Assembly (NCBI RefSeq): GCF_003841405.1
Contig: NZ_PXYA01000003.1
Location: 124,001-188,000 of the forward strand
DNA length: 64,000 bases
Source: Tetragenococcus halophilus subsp. halophilus DSM 20339
Lineage (GTDB): Bacteria; Bacillota; Bacilli; Lactobacillales; Enterococcaceae
Direction: 5' to 3'
Part shown: one piece after another, positions 29,081 to 37,963 of the stretch
Position numbering within the stretch: the first letter of the stretch is position 1
Layout of the letters: each line of letters begins with the position of its first letter
Made by a program: the position numbers and the translations under genes
Notes under the pieces: generated by a model
The model's database searches: none
What the model was told of the DNA's origin: nothing
Seen by the model: only the letters and a program-made list of their open reading frames with translations

Positions 29081-29467
29081 TCATTTTGAACGCTTTTTTT
29101 TCTTTCGGAAAGAAAGCAATCCTCTTTTAATTACTTTGAAAAAACTGTTGGCTTGTACCATATGATCATAAGCAACATAAGGTCGCATAGCGCGTAAAAC
29201 TTTTTTGGTGTCTTTTGAAGCAAAATTAAATGTCCCATCTTTTTTTGTTTCTATAGCATAACGCGGAATCCATTTCCCTTTAAATAAGACACTGGCGACC
29301 ACATAGTCCACCTCTTCCCAGGGAATTTGAATGTAATCCTGTGCATTTTTTGTATTATAAAACTCAAACGCCTTGTCTCCGATTAAAACTTGGCCATATT
29401 TAGCTAACCCTACAAAAGATGTCGCGTCCATTGTTAAATCTATTTTTGTGTTTAATGATTGTACCAT
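29081..29467 (-). CDS. manO: DUF956 family protein (ManO), mannose PTS associated
   Basis: From ATG 29467 (AGGTGG upstream) this gives a 128-residue soluble protein of the DUF956/ManO family found at the end of mannose PTS operons in lactic acid bacteria. Visible parts are the N-terminal TMDATSFVGLAKYGQVLIGDKAFEF and the middle IPWEEVDYVVASVLFKGKWIPRYAIET; the C-terminus is very basic (SFRKKKKRSK). Its role is not settled; regulation of the PTS has been suggested. A long hairpin separates it from manN. Confidence 0.88.
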   Translation of the reverse strand: MVQSLNTKIDLTMDATSFVGLAKYGQVLIGDKAFEFYNTKNAQDYIQIPWEEVDYVVASVLFKGKWIPRYAIETKKDGTFNFASKDTKKVLRAMRPYVAYDHMVQANSFFKVIKRGLLSFRKKKKRSK

Positions 29468-29524
29468 GTACAGTTCCACCTCACTTGTAATTTTAGCATG
29501 GATTATTTTTATGTACAAAAAGAT

Positions 29525-29583
29525 AGGGCAAAAACAGAACTGTCCCAAAAACAAAAACTTTTGGAATGCTGTTTTTGTCCCCC
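29525..29583 (-). terminator. Intercistronic hairpin between manN and manO
   Basis: Minus-strand arms GGGACAAAAACAG and CTGTTTTTGCCC (29569-29581 / 29526-29537) enclose about 31 bases and are followed by TATCTTTTTG. It probably terminates part of the transcripts after manN, so manO is made at a lower level, or it protects the upstream mRNA from 3' decay. Confidence 0.65.
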
Positions 29584-29598
29584 TTTTTTTATAAAATA

Positions 29599-30516
29599 TT
29601 ATAGCAAGCCAATTACGTGACCAACAACACCAAAAACAAAGAGTCCTAAAATGATGATAATTGGTGAAACATTTTTACGTAATAACCACATACACAAGAA
29701 AGTCAACAATAGACCCGCTAGACCAGGAATCAATTCGTCTAAGTTGTCTTGTAATGTCGTTACTTCAGTACTCGATAAAGCTCTTCCTTCTTCTTCTACT
29801 TGTTGGAAAGCAGACTGTAAGCCTTCTGGGGACATCGAGATACTGTCCCAGTCAGCGTAAGCTCCTTCTTGCAGAGGTGTCCGAGAAACTACTGGCTGAA
29901 AGTCAATGTTTACCCATCTTTCTACCAGCGAAGCCAACACAAACATCCCTAACATTGAAGCACCTCTTGTAACATCTTGTAGCAATCCACCTGACAAGTC
30001 ATCTGTAATCGCTGAACCTGCTTTATAACCAAATTCTTGTGTGTACCATAAGAAAGCCCAACGAATAACGTTCCAAGCTACGAAAAAAATGATTGGTCCC
30101 ATAATATTACCGCCAATTGCTAATGAAGCACCTAAAGCACCTAACATTGGTCGAACAGTAAACCAAAATACTGGATCTCCAACCCCTGCTAAAGGCCCCA
30201 TCATTCCGACTTTCACACCTTGAATCGCAACATCATCAATAGGTGCGCCACCAGCGCGTTCTTCTTCCATCGCTAAAGTTACACCAAGTACCGGTGCAGT
30301 TAAATATGGGTGCGTATTATAAAATTCCAAGTGACGTTGTAACGCTAATTTACGATCTTCTTTATTTGAATATAATTTCTTAATTGCCGGGATCATCGCA
30401 TAAACAAAGCCACCATTTTGCATCCGTTCATAGTTCCATGAACCTTGGGCAAAGGTATTACGCCATGCAACGTTTAATCGATCTCTTTTTGATAATTTAA
30501 TTTTTTCTTCCGCCAT
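29599..30516 (-). CDS. manN: Mannose-family PTS IID component
   Basis: IID forms, with IIC, the membrane channel of the mannose/glucose PTS. The 305 residues show the family stretches NYERMQNGGFVYAMIPAIKKLY, HLEFYNTHPYLTAPVLGVTLAMEE and GVKVGMMGPLAGVGDPVFWFT, and C-terminal membrane helices ending FGVVGHVIGLL. AGGAG precedes the ATG. In related bacteria the IIC/IID pair also serves as receptor for class IIa bacteriocins. Confidence 0.95.
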   Translation of the reverse strand: MAEEKIKLSKRDRLNVAWRNTFAQGSWNYERMQNGGFVYAMIPAIKKLYSNKEDRKLALQRHLEFYNTHPYLTAPVLGVTLAMEEERAGGAPIDDVAIQGVKVGMMGPLAGVGDPVFWFTVRPMLGALGASLAIGGNIMGPIIFFVAWNVIRWAFLWYTQEFGYKAGSAITDDLSGGLLQDVTRGASMLGMFVLASLVERWVNIDFQPVVSRTPLQEGAYADWDSISMSPEGLQSAFQQVEEEGRALSSTEVTTLQDNLDELIPGLAGLLLTFLCMWLLRKNVSPIIIILGLFVFGVVGHVIGLL

Positions 30517-30541
30517 GAGTTATCTCCTCCTTTTACCAGTC

Positions 30542-31357
30542 TTAATAGTCATTGAGTATATCGCCAAGAGGATCGCCGGAGCCGCCGTTTCCACCGCCGC
30601 CTTCAGAAGATCCGCCTTGTTTTGAAAGCGAGATATAAATAAGTGCTAAAGCAATACCAATGGCACCAATTGCGATCAAGGTTAAATCAGTGACAGCCGC
30701 AATGGCAAAACCTAAGATGAAGAATGGCCATACTTCACGACTAGACATCATATTGATAACCATTGCATAACCAACAGCTACAACCATGCCACCGCCGATT
30801 TCCATACCATCAGTCAACCAGTCAGGCATTGATTCCAAAAATTGACGAACAGTGGTTGCAGGAATAAATAGTAAAGCACCTGCTGGAATTGCAATACGTA
30901 GTCCTTGCATACAAACTGCTAATATATGCAGCCATTCAATTTTACGATAACTTCCTGATTCGGCTGCCTTGTCCATCCCATGAACAACTGGAACTGCAAG
31001 TGTACGAACGATCATTGTCAAAAATAGACCCGCTACAGCTAAAGGAATGGCAACAGCGATTGAAGTTGAGATACCACCTTGTTGTTGTCCACCTAAAACT
31101 AAGATAATAGCAGAAGCTACTGACGCCAATGCAGCATCCGGAGCTATAGCCGCACCAACGTTTGCCCATCCTAAAGCAATCATTTGCAACGAACCGCCCA
31201 ACATAACACAAATTTCTAAATTACCGGTTACAAGTCCGATCAAGGTACATGCAACTAATGGTTGGTGAAATTGAAATTGGTCCAAAATCCCATCCATTCC
31301 AGCAAAAAATGCAACAATTACGACCAATAACATCTGAATTGCATTTAAATCTGACAT
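30542..31357 (-). CDS. manM: Mannose-family PTS IIC component
   Basis: This 271-residue polytopic protein is the IIC channel subunit. Family marks are AFFAGMDGILDQFQFHQPLVACTLIGLVTGN near the start and LGGSLQMIALGWANVGAAIAPD. The hydrophilic C-terminal tail is glycine-rich (SEGGGGNGGSGDPLGDILNDY), as in lactic acid bacterial ManM. It lies between manL (26 bases) and manN (25 bases). Confidence 0.95.
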   Translation of the reverse strand: MSDLNAIQMLLVVIVAFFAGMDGILDQFQFHQPLVACTLIGLVTGNLEICVMLGGSLQMIALGWANVGAAIAPDAALASVASAIILVLGGQQQGGISTSIAVAIPLAVAGLFLTMIVRTLAVPVVHGMDKAAESGSYRKIEWLHILAVCMQGLRIAIPAGALLFIPATTVRQFLESMPDWLTDGMEIGGGMVVAVGYAMVINMMSSREVWPFFILGFAIAAVTDLTLIAIGAIGIALALIYISLSKQGGSSEGGGGNGGSGDPLGDILNDY

Positions 31358-31383
31358 AATAAACCTCCTAATTCTTTACTTTT

Positions 31384-32388
31384 TTATTTGGCATTTTGTA
31401 AGCCAGCTTTTGCTTTTTTAAGCAAATCATTCAGGCGCCCGCTTGAATCACTTGGTACTTTACGTACATCAAATTGCACGCCCAATTCTTCCATACGTTC
31501 ATAGGATTCAATGTCTGTTTCATCCATTGAAATAACATTATTAACGACAACTTTTCCTTTGGAGTGAGCCATAGAACCGATATTAACCTCATGAACATCC
31601 ATACCACCTTCAATTGTTCTTAGCATATCTTCAGGATTTTCAAAAAGCAATAAAGCTCTTGTTTTACCAAAGCGTGGATCTTTATCTACTTCGATCATTT
31701 TATCGATCGGAATAACATTTGCTTTTACTCCTGGTGGCGCTGCTTGTTCGATTAAACTTTTACGCAAGCTATCTTGCGCAACAGCATCACTAACAACAAT
31801 AATCCGGTTGGGATTTGTTGCCTTGGCCCAGTTTGTCGCAACTTGCCCATGTAATAAACGAGAGTCAATACGCGCTAATACATATTCTATTTTACCATCG
31901 CCAACAACTGTTCCTTCAGGTAAGGAGCCTTTAGGTTCTTCTGGTGCGCCCGTATCGTCCGCTGCTTGATCATTACCTCCAGCTGGTGCCAGTTCTTCTG
32001 GTTTTATTTTGACCCCATCGGTTGCGCTAGGGATGATAGCCGTTGCAATTTGTTGGGCAGAGTCCATAGAAAGACGAGAAGCAAAAGCTTCGATCACCAT
32101 CGGTAAATTCATGCCTGCCACGATCGTCCATTTATCTTTGTGTTCTTCAAACAAACTATTCGCTTGGTTAAATGGCGTACCGCCCCATAAATCAATCAAA
32201 AAAAGAATTTCTTCTTGATCATCAAATGAGTGAATAGCGTCTTCCATTTTTTTCTTTATATCATCTGGGCCTTCACTTGGCTTTAACACACAAGAAGCAA
32301 CATTTTCTTGTTCGCCAAAAATCATGGTCGCTGACTCCAAAATACCATCGGCGAAGTCCCCGTGACTTGCTAGGATGATTCCTACCAT
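31384..32388 (-). CDS. manL: Mannose-family PTS IIAB component
   Basis: ManL takes phosphate from HPr on its IIA domain, passes it to the IIB domain, and on to the sugar. The IIA domain (residues 1-130) has the phospho-His in LASHGDFADG. A flexible Gly/Pro/Glu linker (about 138-165) follows, then the IIB domain with the phospho-His in LARIDSRLLHGQVATNW. The length of 334 is typical. In related species ManL also signals to ManR and carbon catabolite control. Confidence 0.95.
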   Translation of the reverse strand: MVGIILASHGDFADGILESATMIFGEQENVASCVLKPSEGPDDIKKKMEDAIHSFDDQEEILFLIDLWGGTPFNQANSLFEEHKDKWTIVAGMNLPMVIEAFASRLSMDSAQQIATAIIPSATDGVKIKPEELAPAGGNDQAADDTGAPEEPKGSLPEGTVVGDGKIEYVLARIDSRLLHGQVATNWAKATNPNRIIVVSDAVAQDSLRKSLIEQAAPPGVKANVIPIDKMIEVDKDPRFGKTRALLLFENPEDMLRTIEGGMDVHEVNIGSMAHSKGKVVVNNVISMDETDIESYERMEELGVQFDVRKVPSDSSGRLNDLLKKAKAGLQNAK

Positions 32389-32414
32389 TTTTTTACCCCC
32401 TAATTTACAATTTT

Positions 32415-32912
32415 TTATTGTTTTGTTCTTTCTTTTTTATCCAACAAATCAACTAAATTAATTTTGCGATCAGTTGGAACTTTGCGAACTTCCAATTCAA
32501 TTCCTTGTTTAGCCAGATAATGAAAAGAAGCTTGGTCCTTTTCATCTACCGAAACAAAATTTGTCACCATCTGCTTCCCATTTTCAAAACGCATCCCACC
32601 GATATTTAATGATTTCAATACGATTCCTCCGCGCACTAATCTTTCTACATCTTGCGGATTGGTGAATAATAGCATAACCTTTTGCGACTGAAACAACTCG
32701 CTGTTATATGTCTCTAACATTTTTGCTATAGTAACAACGTTAGCATTAATTCCCGGTGGTGCAGCTTGTTGCAAAAGGAATTTGCTCAGATGGTCAAACG
32801 CAACAGTATCACTGACCACGATAATACGATTAATATCGGTTCGTTTAGTCCATGATGTAGTGACCTGTCCATGAATTAACCGGTCGTCTATACGCGCTAA
32901 ACGGATATCCAA
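32415..32912 (-). CDS. Stand-alone mannose-family PTS IIB protein
   Basis: This 165-residue protein is a single IIB domain, clearly paralogous to the IIB half of ManL next door: LARIDDRLIHGQVTTSW carries the phospho-His, and VSDTVAFDHLSKFLLQQAAPPGINANV matches the same region. The start is TTG at 32912 with AAGGAGG 10 bases upstream. It is the first gene after the sigma-54 promoter. A regulatory role, for example phosphorylating ManR, is plausible but not shown. Confidence 0.92.
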   Translation of the reverse strand: MDIRLARIDDRLIHGQVTTSWTKRTDINRIIVVSDTVAFDHLSKFLLQQAAPPGINANVVTIAKMLETYNSELFQSQKVMLLFTNPQDVERLVRGGIVLKSLNIGGMRFENGKQMVTNFVSVDEKDQASFHYLAKQGIELEVRKVPTDRKINLVDLLDKKERTKQ

Positions 32913-32975
32913 ATTTTGACCGCCTCCTTAATTTCATTGATTTATCAGTTACCACACCTCCTTCATTCATTTAGA

Positions 32976-32992
32976 AGCAATTTATGTGCCAA
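32976..32992 (-). promoter_or_regulatory. Sigma-54 (RpoN) promoter of the mannose PTS operon
   Basis: The minus strand reads TTGGCAC-N5-TTGCT (-24 element at 32986-32992, -12 element at 32976-32980), an almost perfect match to the sigma-54 consensus TGGCAC-N5-TTGCW. It is 64 bases upstream of the IIB start and next to the gene for a sigma-54-dependent activator. Confidence 0.92.
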
Positions 32993-33039
32993 AAAATAAA
33001 GATACACTACTTACATAACAGGATTTTAAAACAAATTAA

Positions 33040-33089
33040 AAAATACACTAAGAGATACAGTGTCGTTAGTGTATCTCTTAGTGTATTTT
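33040..33089 (-). terminator. Terminator of manR (20-bp perfect inverted repeat)
   Basis: Perfect 20-base arms (33040-33059 and 33070-33089, containing ACACTAAGAGATACA) with a 10-base loop follow the manR stop by 8 bases and run into TTTTTT on the minus strand. It also sits about 50-100 bases upstream of the -24/-12 promoter, where activator sites are expected, and a partial copy of its arm (GATACACTA, 33001-33009) lies between. It may therefore also serve ManR binding. Confidence 0.8.
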
Positions 33090-33097
33090 CAGCATAT

Positions 33098-35911
33098 TTA
33101 CTCTTTTTCTTGCCGTTTGATTAGCTCCAATAAGTAAAACTCTTCGGACACAGGGAAATTTAAATTTAAAACTCTGCTCAATGAGGTTACTTGAAGATGT
33201 AGTGCTTCATATTCTGAATTATTTTGCAATCCCACTTTCTCATCTTCAGATACTGTCAAAGGTTGTTGTAGCACTACTCGTTCGACCATCCCCGCTGCAT
33301 GTAAAAGAAAATTAATACAAAAACCTTGTTCTTTTCTAGGGATTTGCCAATTATCCATAATTTCTTCAGTAAATTGCAATAAAGGTGCGATTAATTTCTG
33401 CGGATTTAAAAAAGTGAAGTTTTTTTCTAAATAATTCAGGCAAACATCTTTAGTCTCCACTTCGTTAAAAGATAGCGGCTCTTCAGAAATTAGCTTCTGA
33501 TTATTTAACAATAATTTATCAATCAATTCATCGGTATTTTGTGTAATAAAGTTCTCCAATGTAATAAAAGGAGCTGCCAATTGCGGATCGACTACTCCAG
33601 TGGTTGCAATCACCTGATACTGCTGTTGAATTTTAGATAATTGTTGATTTAAATCCACAGCTGAAATAGTAAGGACCTCAATATCTGTCATTTGTTTTTT
33701 ATTAAGCGTTGCTTGAATCATTTTCTTTATATGAACAGCCGTCCCCTCGCCAGAAGCACAAATGGCAAGGATTGCTTTAGGTAGATGGTTTTCTGTTAAA
33801 GTTGTAGGTAGCAAATCTAAACTGTAACCGTGAAAGTTTTTTAACGATTCATAAAGGTCGTCTAGACTGGTGCCAAAAACAGAAGCTTTACGAGCAGATT
33901 CTAATACAAGCGGTGTTGTTACCATATCAATTGTTCGAACAAACACCCCTGTGTCTCTTTGAATTTTTTCATTAAAGGTCACTAAAGAGCCCATATCTAC
34001 CAATAACAAGACACCACTGCCTTCATGAACAGAGAGCACCGCTTGCTTTAGTTTTTCTAAAGCAATCTTAGGGGGCATATCCAAGGGCATATCCACTGCC
34101 GCTACTTGTTCAATATCTAATAATTGTTTAACCACATCCACCATACTCGTTGCTGCACTATTCCCATGAGCTCCTACAACAACACCTATTCTTCCCACTT
34201 GAGAAGCACTTCTTAAAGAAACCAGCAAAACAGCCAAGTAGTAAATCTCGCTTTCAGGAATTAAAATATTAAACCATTCCCCAATATATTGTTGGATCTC
34301 TTGAGCTAGTTCTAGCTCTTGCGGATAAGCAGTAACCATTTCTCTAATATTGTCATTAACTTCTCGCTTTTCACCTAATTGCAGTTTTTTAAGAAAAGAA
34401 CTGATATGTAAGCTCATTGCGTAAACGAAATTAGATTGAAAATCATTTCCCAAACGATCGGTTACCATCGTATAAATCCGGTTGGTTAATTCAATAATTT
34501 TACGATCAACAAACTCGCTTAACTTATTATCTGCGTAAAATGAAAAACCGTGGTCTTTGTAAAATGATTTTAAATGAACATTGATATCGGTTGAAATAAA
34601 ATGATTAATGGTTTCTTGATCGATGCCATCTGATTTTAATAACTCTGCTTTATCTCCGATAATATCATATAAATTATAAGGTAATTCATAAGAATCTGCT
34701 TGAATATTCAAACTATCTTCATTGGGCTGGATAACTAATTTTGATTCAAGGTTTTGCGAAAGCTCCGTCGATGTCCCTCGATTATCAGCTAACAAAATTA
34801 ACCCTGAACGGATCCCTTCTGGCACATCTTCAATAGTAATATCAATTTGTTCTTCATGCATATGATTCAAAAATCCTCTTGCACAAACAAGTTGAACATT
34901 TGATTTTAATTGTCCGATATTCCCATAACTAACACTACCAATTAATGCTTTAACCACATCTTCAGTTAATGAAATCATACGTTGAATACGATGTGCTTCA
35001 TGAGAAACCATTACCTTGACTAAATCAACTTTTTCAAAAGCAGGACGTGATACAAAAGAAGGTAGTTGAATGTTTATCGGTATTCGGCGAACAAAGGTAT
35101 CCAAAAGCGTAGAATTAGGATCTTCGGTCGTCGCACCAATAATTCGAACTTCAGCAGAATGATGTTTGCCTGTTTCACCTAAACGACTATAAGTTCCATG
35201 ATCCATAAAATAGAAAATCATCTCTTGACCTTCAGGCGGCAAACGGTGGATTTCATCTAGAAAAAGCATACTTTGATCAGCCTGGTCAATAACGCCAGTT
35301 TTCTCTTCATCTGCACCCGTAAAAGCGCCTTTGGCATAACCAAACAAATGGCTCATCAAAAGTTCTGGATTATTGGCATAATCGGCACAATTAAAAACAA
35401 TGAGTTCTTTATTTCTAGCAATAACATTATTAGCTTTAGCAAATTGAAACATCGCATGAGCAAAGTAGGTTTTCCCCGAGCCTGTTGGACCTGTAATCAA
35501 ACAATTCAACCCTCTAGGAGGATATAAAATCGCTGCTTTTGCTTGTTCACCAGCATTTTTCATACTACCGTTGATTCCAATAATATTGGAGAAAATATCC
35601 TCTCTTGAAACAAATGATGACTGAACATGTTGTGGTTGTTGCTTTTTTCGAGGTTCCCGTTCTTGTTTATAGCTTTTTACATATTTTTCTTCAGACATAT
35701 CTTGATTTAAAAAATATTTAACTGGCCGACTGTCTGTTTTAATTATTTTCTCATCACGTACCAACTGATTTAAATCTTTACTAGCATTGCTTCTTTGAAT
35801 AGCCAATGCTTGAGCAATTTCACTTGTAGTTACTGCCGTTGGCTCACTTTTCGTGCCAGAATTATTTTTTTGTGCTATGTATTGGTAAATTTTTTCCATT
35901 CTTTTATTCAC
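33098..35911 (-). CDS. manR: ManR/LevR-type sigma-54-dependent PTS regulator
   Basis: This enhancer-binding protein activates the mannose PTS from the sigma-54 promoter and is controlled by PTS phosphorylation. The roughly 937 residues show an N-terminal helix-turn-helix (VTTSEIAQALAIQRSNASKDL) and an AAA+ domain with Walker A GPTGSGKTYFAHAMF, the sigma-54 contact motif GAFTGADEEKTG and LFLDEIHRL. Then come a first PRD, an EIIA-mannose-like domain (VVVGAHGNSAATSMVDV), an EIIB-like part and a second PRD to the C-terminus. The start is uncertain: GTG 35911 has GAGG 8 bases upstream; ATG 35899 and GTG 35920 are alternatives. Confidence 0.95.
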   Translation of the reverse strand: MNKRMEKIYQYIAQKNNSGTKSEPTAVTTSEIAQALAIQRSNASKDLNQLVRDEKIIKTDSRPVKYFLNQDMSEEKYVKSYKQEREPRKKQQPQHVQSSFVSREDIFSNIIGINGSMKNAGEQAKAAILYPPRGLNCLITGPTGSGKTYFAHAMFQFAKANNVIARNKELIVFNCADYANNPELLMSHLFGYAKGAFTGADEEKTGVIDQADQSMLFLDEIHRLPPEGQEMIFYFMDHGTYSRLGETGKHHSAEVRIIGATTEDPNSTLLDTFVRRIPINIQLPSFVSRPAFEKVDLVKVMVSHEAHRIQRMISLTEDVVKALIGSVSYGNIGQLKSNVQLVCARGFLNHMHEEQIDITIEDVPEGIRSGLILLADNRGTSTELSQNLESKLVIQPNEDSLNIQADSYELPYNLYDIIGDKAELLKSDGIDQETINHFISTDINVHLKSFYKDHGFSFYADNKLSEFVDRKIIELTNRIYTMVTDRLGNDFQSNFVYAMSLHISSFLKKLQLGEKREVNDNIREMVTAYPQELELAQEIQQYIGEWFNILIPESEIYYLAVLLVSLRSASQVGRIGVVVGAHGNSAATSMVDVVKQLLDIEQVAAVDMPLDMPPKIALEKLKQAVLSVHEGSGVLLLVDMGSLVTFNEKIQRDTGVFVRTIDMVTTPLVLESARKASVFGTSLDDLYESLKNFHGYSLDLLPTTLTENHLPKAILAICASGEGTAVHIKKMIQATLNKKQMTDIEVLTISAVDLNQQLSKIQQQYQVIATTGVVDPQLAAPFITLENFITQNTDELIDKLLLNNQKLISEEPLSFNEVETKDVCLNYLEKNFTFLNPQKLIAPLLQFTEEIMDNWQIPRKEQGFCINFLLHAAGMVERVVLQQPLTVSEDEKVGLQNNSEYEALHLQVTSLSRVLNLNFPVSEEFYLLELIKRQEKE

Positions 35912-35963
35912 GATTTTCACCTCGTTTCAAAACCCAAACAATAATTCCACATCATCTTTTTTT

Positions 35964-35993
35964 ATTATACCTTCTTTTGTTCATCATTACCAA
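35964..35993 (-). promoter_or_regulatory. Putative manR promoter
   Basis: The minus strand has TATAAT (35964-35969) and TTGGTA (35988-35993) separated by 18 bases, about 50 bases before the manR start. The -10 is perfect. The remaining stretch to 36100 has no gene. Confidence 0.6.
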
Positions 35994-36100
35994 TTAGTGT
36001 AAATAAATATATCCCTCGCTACTAAATTAATTGAAAAACAAAGATAACTAATTTTTACTTTAAAAGCTTTTTTCCTATTATACACTTAACAAATTGTCTC

Positions 36101-36652
36101 TTAAAATTCAGAAAACGGGATAAAGTCTCCTGGGTAACATAAATTTGTCTGAAGTGTTTTTTGCATCCAAATCACATCTAGCCAGCGGTCAAATTTATAC
36201 CCTACATGAGGAAAATAACCAACTTGTTCAAAACCTTGTTTGATATGAAATTGCTCACTTTGTTGATTACCCACGGCAATAATTGATAACAGATTAACCA
36301 CATGTTGCCTTTTTAATTGTTCTTCCAACACTTCATATAAAGTTGTCCCCACACCTCTATGTGCAACATCTTTTTTTACATATATACTAATTTCTGCTGT
36401 TAAATTATAACAAACACGTGAATTATAAGCATCCGCATAAGCATAACCTAAAATATTTTGTTTATTATCTTGAGCAACATAATAAGGATAATCAGGCAAA
36501 GTCTTAGTAATACGTGTAGCAAATTCTGCAACTTCTAGAACTTGCTGCTCAAATGAAATCGTAGTTTCTGCTACATAAGGTGCATAAATCGCTAGAATTT
36601 CACTAGCATCCTCAGCTGTCGCTTTTCTAATTGTTATTACATCATCCCTCAT
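36101..36652 (-). CDS. GNAT family N-acetyltransferase (Pat-like)
   Basis: The 183-residue protein resembles the phosphinothricin-acetyltransferase-like branch of GNAT enzymes: IRKATAEDASEILAIYAPYVAETTISFE at the start, the acetyl-CoA site VKKDVAHRGVGTTLYEVLEEQL, and GFEQVGYFPHVGYKFDRWLDVIWMQK near the end. The substrate is unknown. GGAGG precedes the ATG. It lies alone between manR and rpmA. Confidence 0.9.
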   Translation of the reverse strand: MRDDVITIRKATAEDASEILAIYAPYVAETTISFEQQVLEVAEFATRITKTLPDYPYYVAQDNKQNILGYAYADAYNSRVCYNLTAEISIYVKKDVAHRGVGTTLYEVLEEQLKRQHVVNLLSIIAVGNQQSEQFHIKQGFEQVGYFPHVGYKFDRWLDVIWMQKTLQTNLCYPGDFIPFSEF

Positions 36653-36686
36653 TATAAAACCTCCTAATAATAAAATCCTCTAAAAA

Positions 36687-36729
36687 ATAAAACAGCCTGA
36701 TTTCATTTTTAGAAATCAAGCTGTTTTGT
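36687..36729 (-). terminator. Terminator of the rplU-prp-rpmA operon
   Basis: Minus-strand arms AAAACAGCTTGATTTC and GAAATCAGGCTGTTTT (36712-36727 / 36689-36704) with a 7-base loop continue into ATTTTTT, just after the rpmA stop. Confidence 0.88.
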
Positions 36730-36735
36730 CCTTAT

Positions 36736-37029
36736 TTACGCTTCTTGAGCAACTGGATAAACAGAAACTCGTTTTTTTTCGCGGCCTAAACGTTCAAAAC
36801 GTACAGTACCATCAATTTTTGCAAACAAAGTATCGTCTCCGCCTTTACCCACGTTAACGCCTGGATAAATTCTTGTTCCGCGTTGGCGATAAAGGATTGA
36901 TCCGCCAGTAACAGTTTGACCGTCAGCACGTTTAGCACCCAAACGTTTTGATTCAGAGTCACGTCCGTTAGCTGTTGAACCGCCACCTTTTTTGTGTGCG
37001 AATAATTGTAAATTCATTGTCATCAACAT
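36736..37029 (-). CDS. rpmA: Ribosomal protein bL27 with cleavable N-terminus
   Basis: bL27 reaches the peptidyl-transferase centre. From ATG 37029, which has GGGAGG 8 bases upstream, it has 97 residues. The N-terminal extension [19 protein letters not shown] contains the LQLF|AHKKG site cut by the protease Prp in Firmicutes, and the prp gene is directly upstream. The rest ([34 protein letters not shown]) is standard. Confidence 0.97.
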   Translation of the reverse strand: MLMTMNLQLFAHKKGGGSTANGRDSESKRLGAKRADGQTVTGGSILYRQRGTRIYPGVNVGKGGDDTLFAKIDGTVRFERLGREKKRVSVYPVAQEA

Positions 37030-37049
37030 ACGATGCACCTCCCAAATTA

Positions 37050-37385
37050 TTAAGTTGTTTCTAATTGAACATAGTCATTATATTGCTCTTGAACAGATTG
37101 CATACCAAGCAATAAGTTTTCTAATAATATCTGCACAATGTTGGATTGTTCTTGTGTATTGTCTGAAGGAACTTCGACGTATAAATAACCGCCATTTTCT
37201 TCCTCTGACTGAACAGTCGGCTCAATACCAGCTAATGAATCAATACCATTAACTGTGCTAATTGCTAAAACAGAAACCGCTGCACACACAATATCATATC
37301 CGTATTCACCTGCATTTGCATGACCTGTTATCTCATAGGAAGTAATCCTTCCAGAACTGTCACGCTTGAAAGTACCTTTAATCAT
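37050..37385 (-). CDS. prp: Ribosomal-processing cysteine protease Prp
   Basis: Prp removes the N-terminal extension of bL27 before ribosome assembly. The 111 residues contain the catalytic pair in [18 protein letters not shown] (His22 and Cys34). Position between rplU and rpmA is the conserved one. AGGAG precedes the ATG. Confidence 0.95.
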   Translation of the reverse strand: MIKGTFKRDSSGRITSYEITGHANAGEYGYDIVCAAVSVLAISTVNGIDSLAGIEPTVQSEEENGGYLYVEVPSDNTQEQSNIVQILLENLLLGMQSVQEQYNDYVQLETT

Positions 37386-37409
37386 TGTAAGCTCCTGCTT
37401 ATACTTAAA

Positions 37410-37718
37410 TTATGCATTGATTACATTGATCGTTACCTTAGTATAAGGTTGACGATGGCCTTGTTTACGGTGTGAACTTTTCTTAGGTTTGTATTTATAA
37501 GTGACAACTTTCTTTTGCTTGCCATGCTTATCAACTGTACCTTCAACACTTGCTCCTTCAACTAGTGGACTACCAACTTTTGTCGTATCGCCACCAACTA
37601 AAACAACTTCATCAAAGGTCACCTTTTCCCCAGCCTCAGCATCTAATTTTTCGATGTAGATCGGTTGGTTTTCTTCAACTTTATATTGTTTTCCACCTGT
37701 TTTAATAATCGCGTACAT
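37410..37718 (-). CDS. rplU: Ribosomal protein bL21
   Basis: bL21 is a 23S rRNA-binding ribosomal protein of 102 residues. [20 protein letters not shown] at the start and [24 protein letters not shown] near the end are diagnostic. It is the first gene of rplU-prp-rpmA and is preceded by an L21 leader RNA. Confidence 0.98.
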   Translation of the reverse strand: MYAIIKTGGKQYKVEENQPIYIEKLDAEAGEKVTFDEVVLVGGDTTKVGSPLVEGASVEGTVDKHGKQKKVVTYKYKPKKSSHRKQGHRQPYTKVTINVINA

Positions 37719-37830
37719 ACCTGTGCACCTCCTTGAATAATAAACTTAGACTCGCCATCCCAAGCGGCTATCATAGCACTTAAAACTTGCTCAGAGCGGT
37801 TGTAGCTGTAGGAAAGCCCACAATTACAAC
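37719..37830 (-). promoter_or_regulatory. L21 leader (ribosomal protein autoregulatory RNA)
   Basis: About 110 untranslated bases lie between the promoter and rplU, with complementary GC-rich segments (for example GGGCTTTCC and CCGCTCTGAGC regions). Position, length and composition match the Firmicute L21 leader; I did not check the fold against a covariance model. Confidence 0.6.
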
Positions 37831-37836
37831 ATGCTT

Positions 37837-37865
37837 ACTTTATCAAAAAGCAAAGAATTCGTCAA
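37837..37865 (-). promoter_or_regulatory. rplU operon promoter
   Basis: TTGACG (37860-37865) and TAAAGT (37837-37842) on the minus strand are exactly 17 bases apart, a strong vegetative promoter, about 120 bases upstream of rplU. Confidence 0.8.
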
Positions 37866-37963
37866 TGAAAAGTTGAAAAAAGACGGCTAACGCGAGTTGA
37901 AAAAGCTTAGTATTGTCTATAAAACATATTAGTATTTCTTTTATTAACTATATACTAAATACT

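Noticed and set aside
30542-30610. Glycine-rich IIC tail as a fusion or repeat expansion
   Set aside because: Similar glycine-rich tails are normal in ManM proteins of lactic acid bacteria.
30942-31211. Cys/Ser-rich open frame inside manM
   Set aside because: Alternative-frame reading of IIC membrane helices; no start site.
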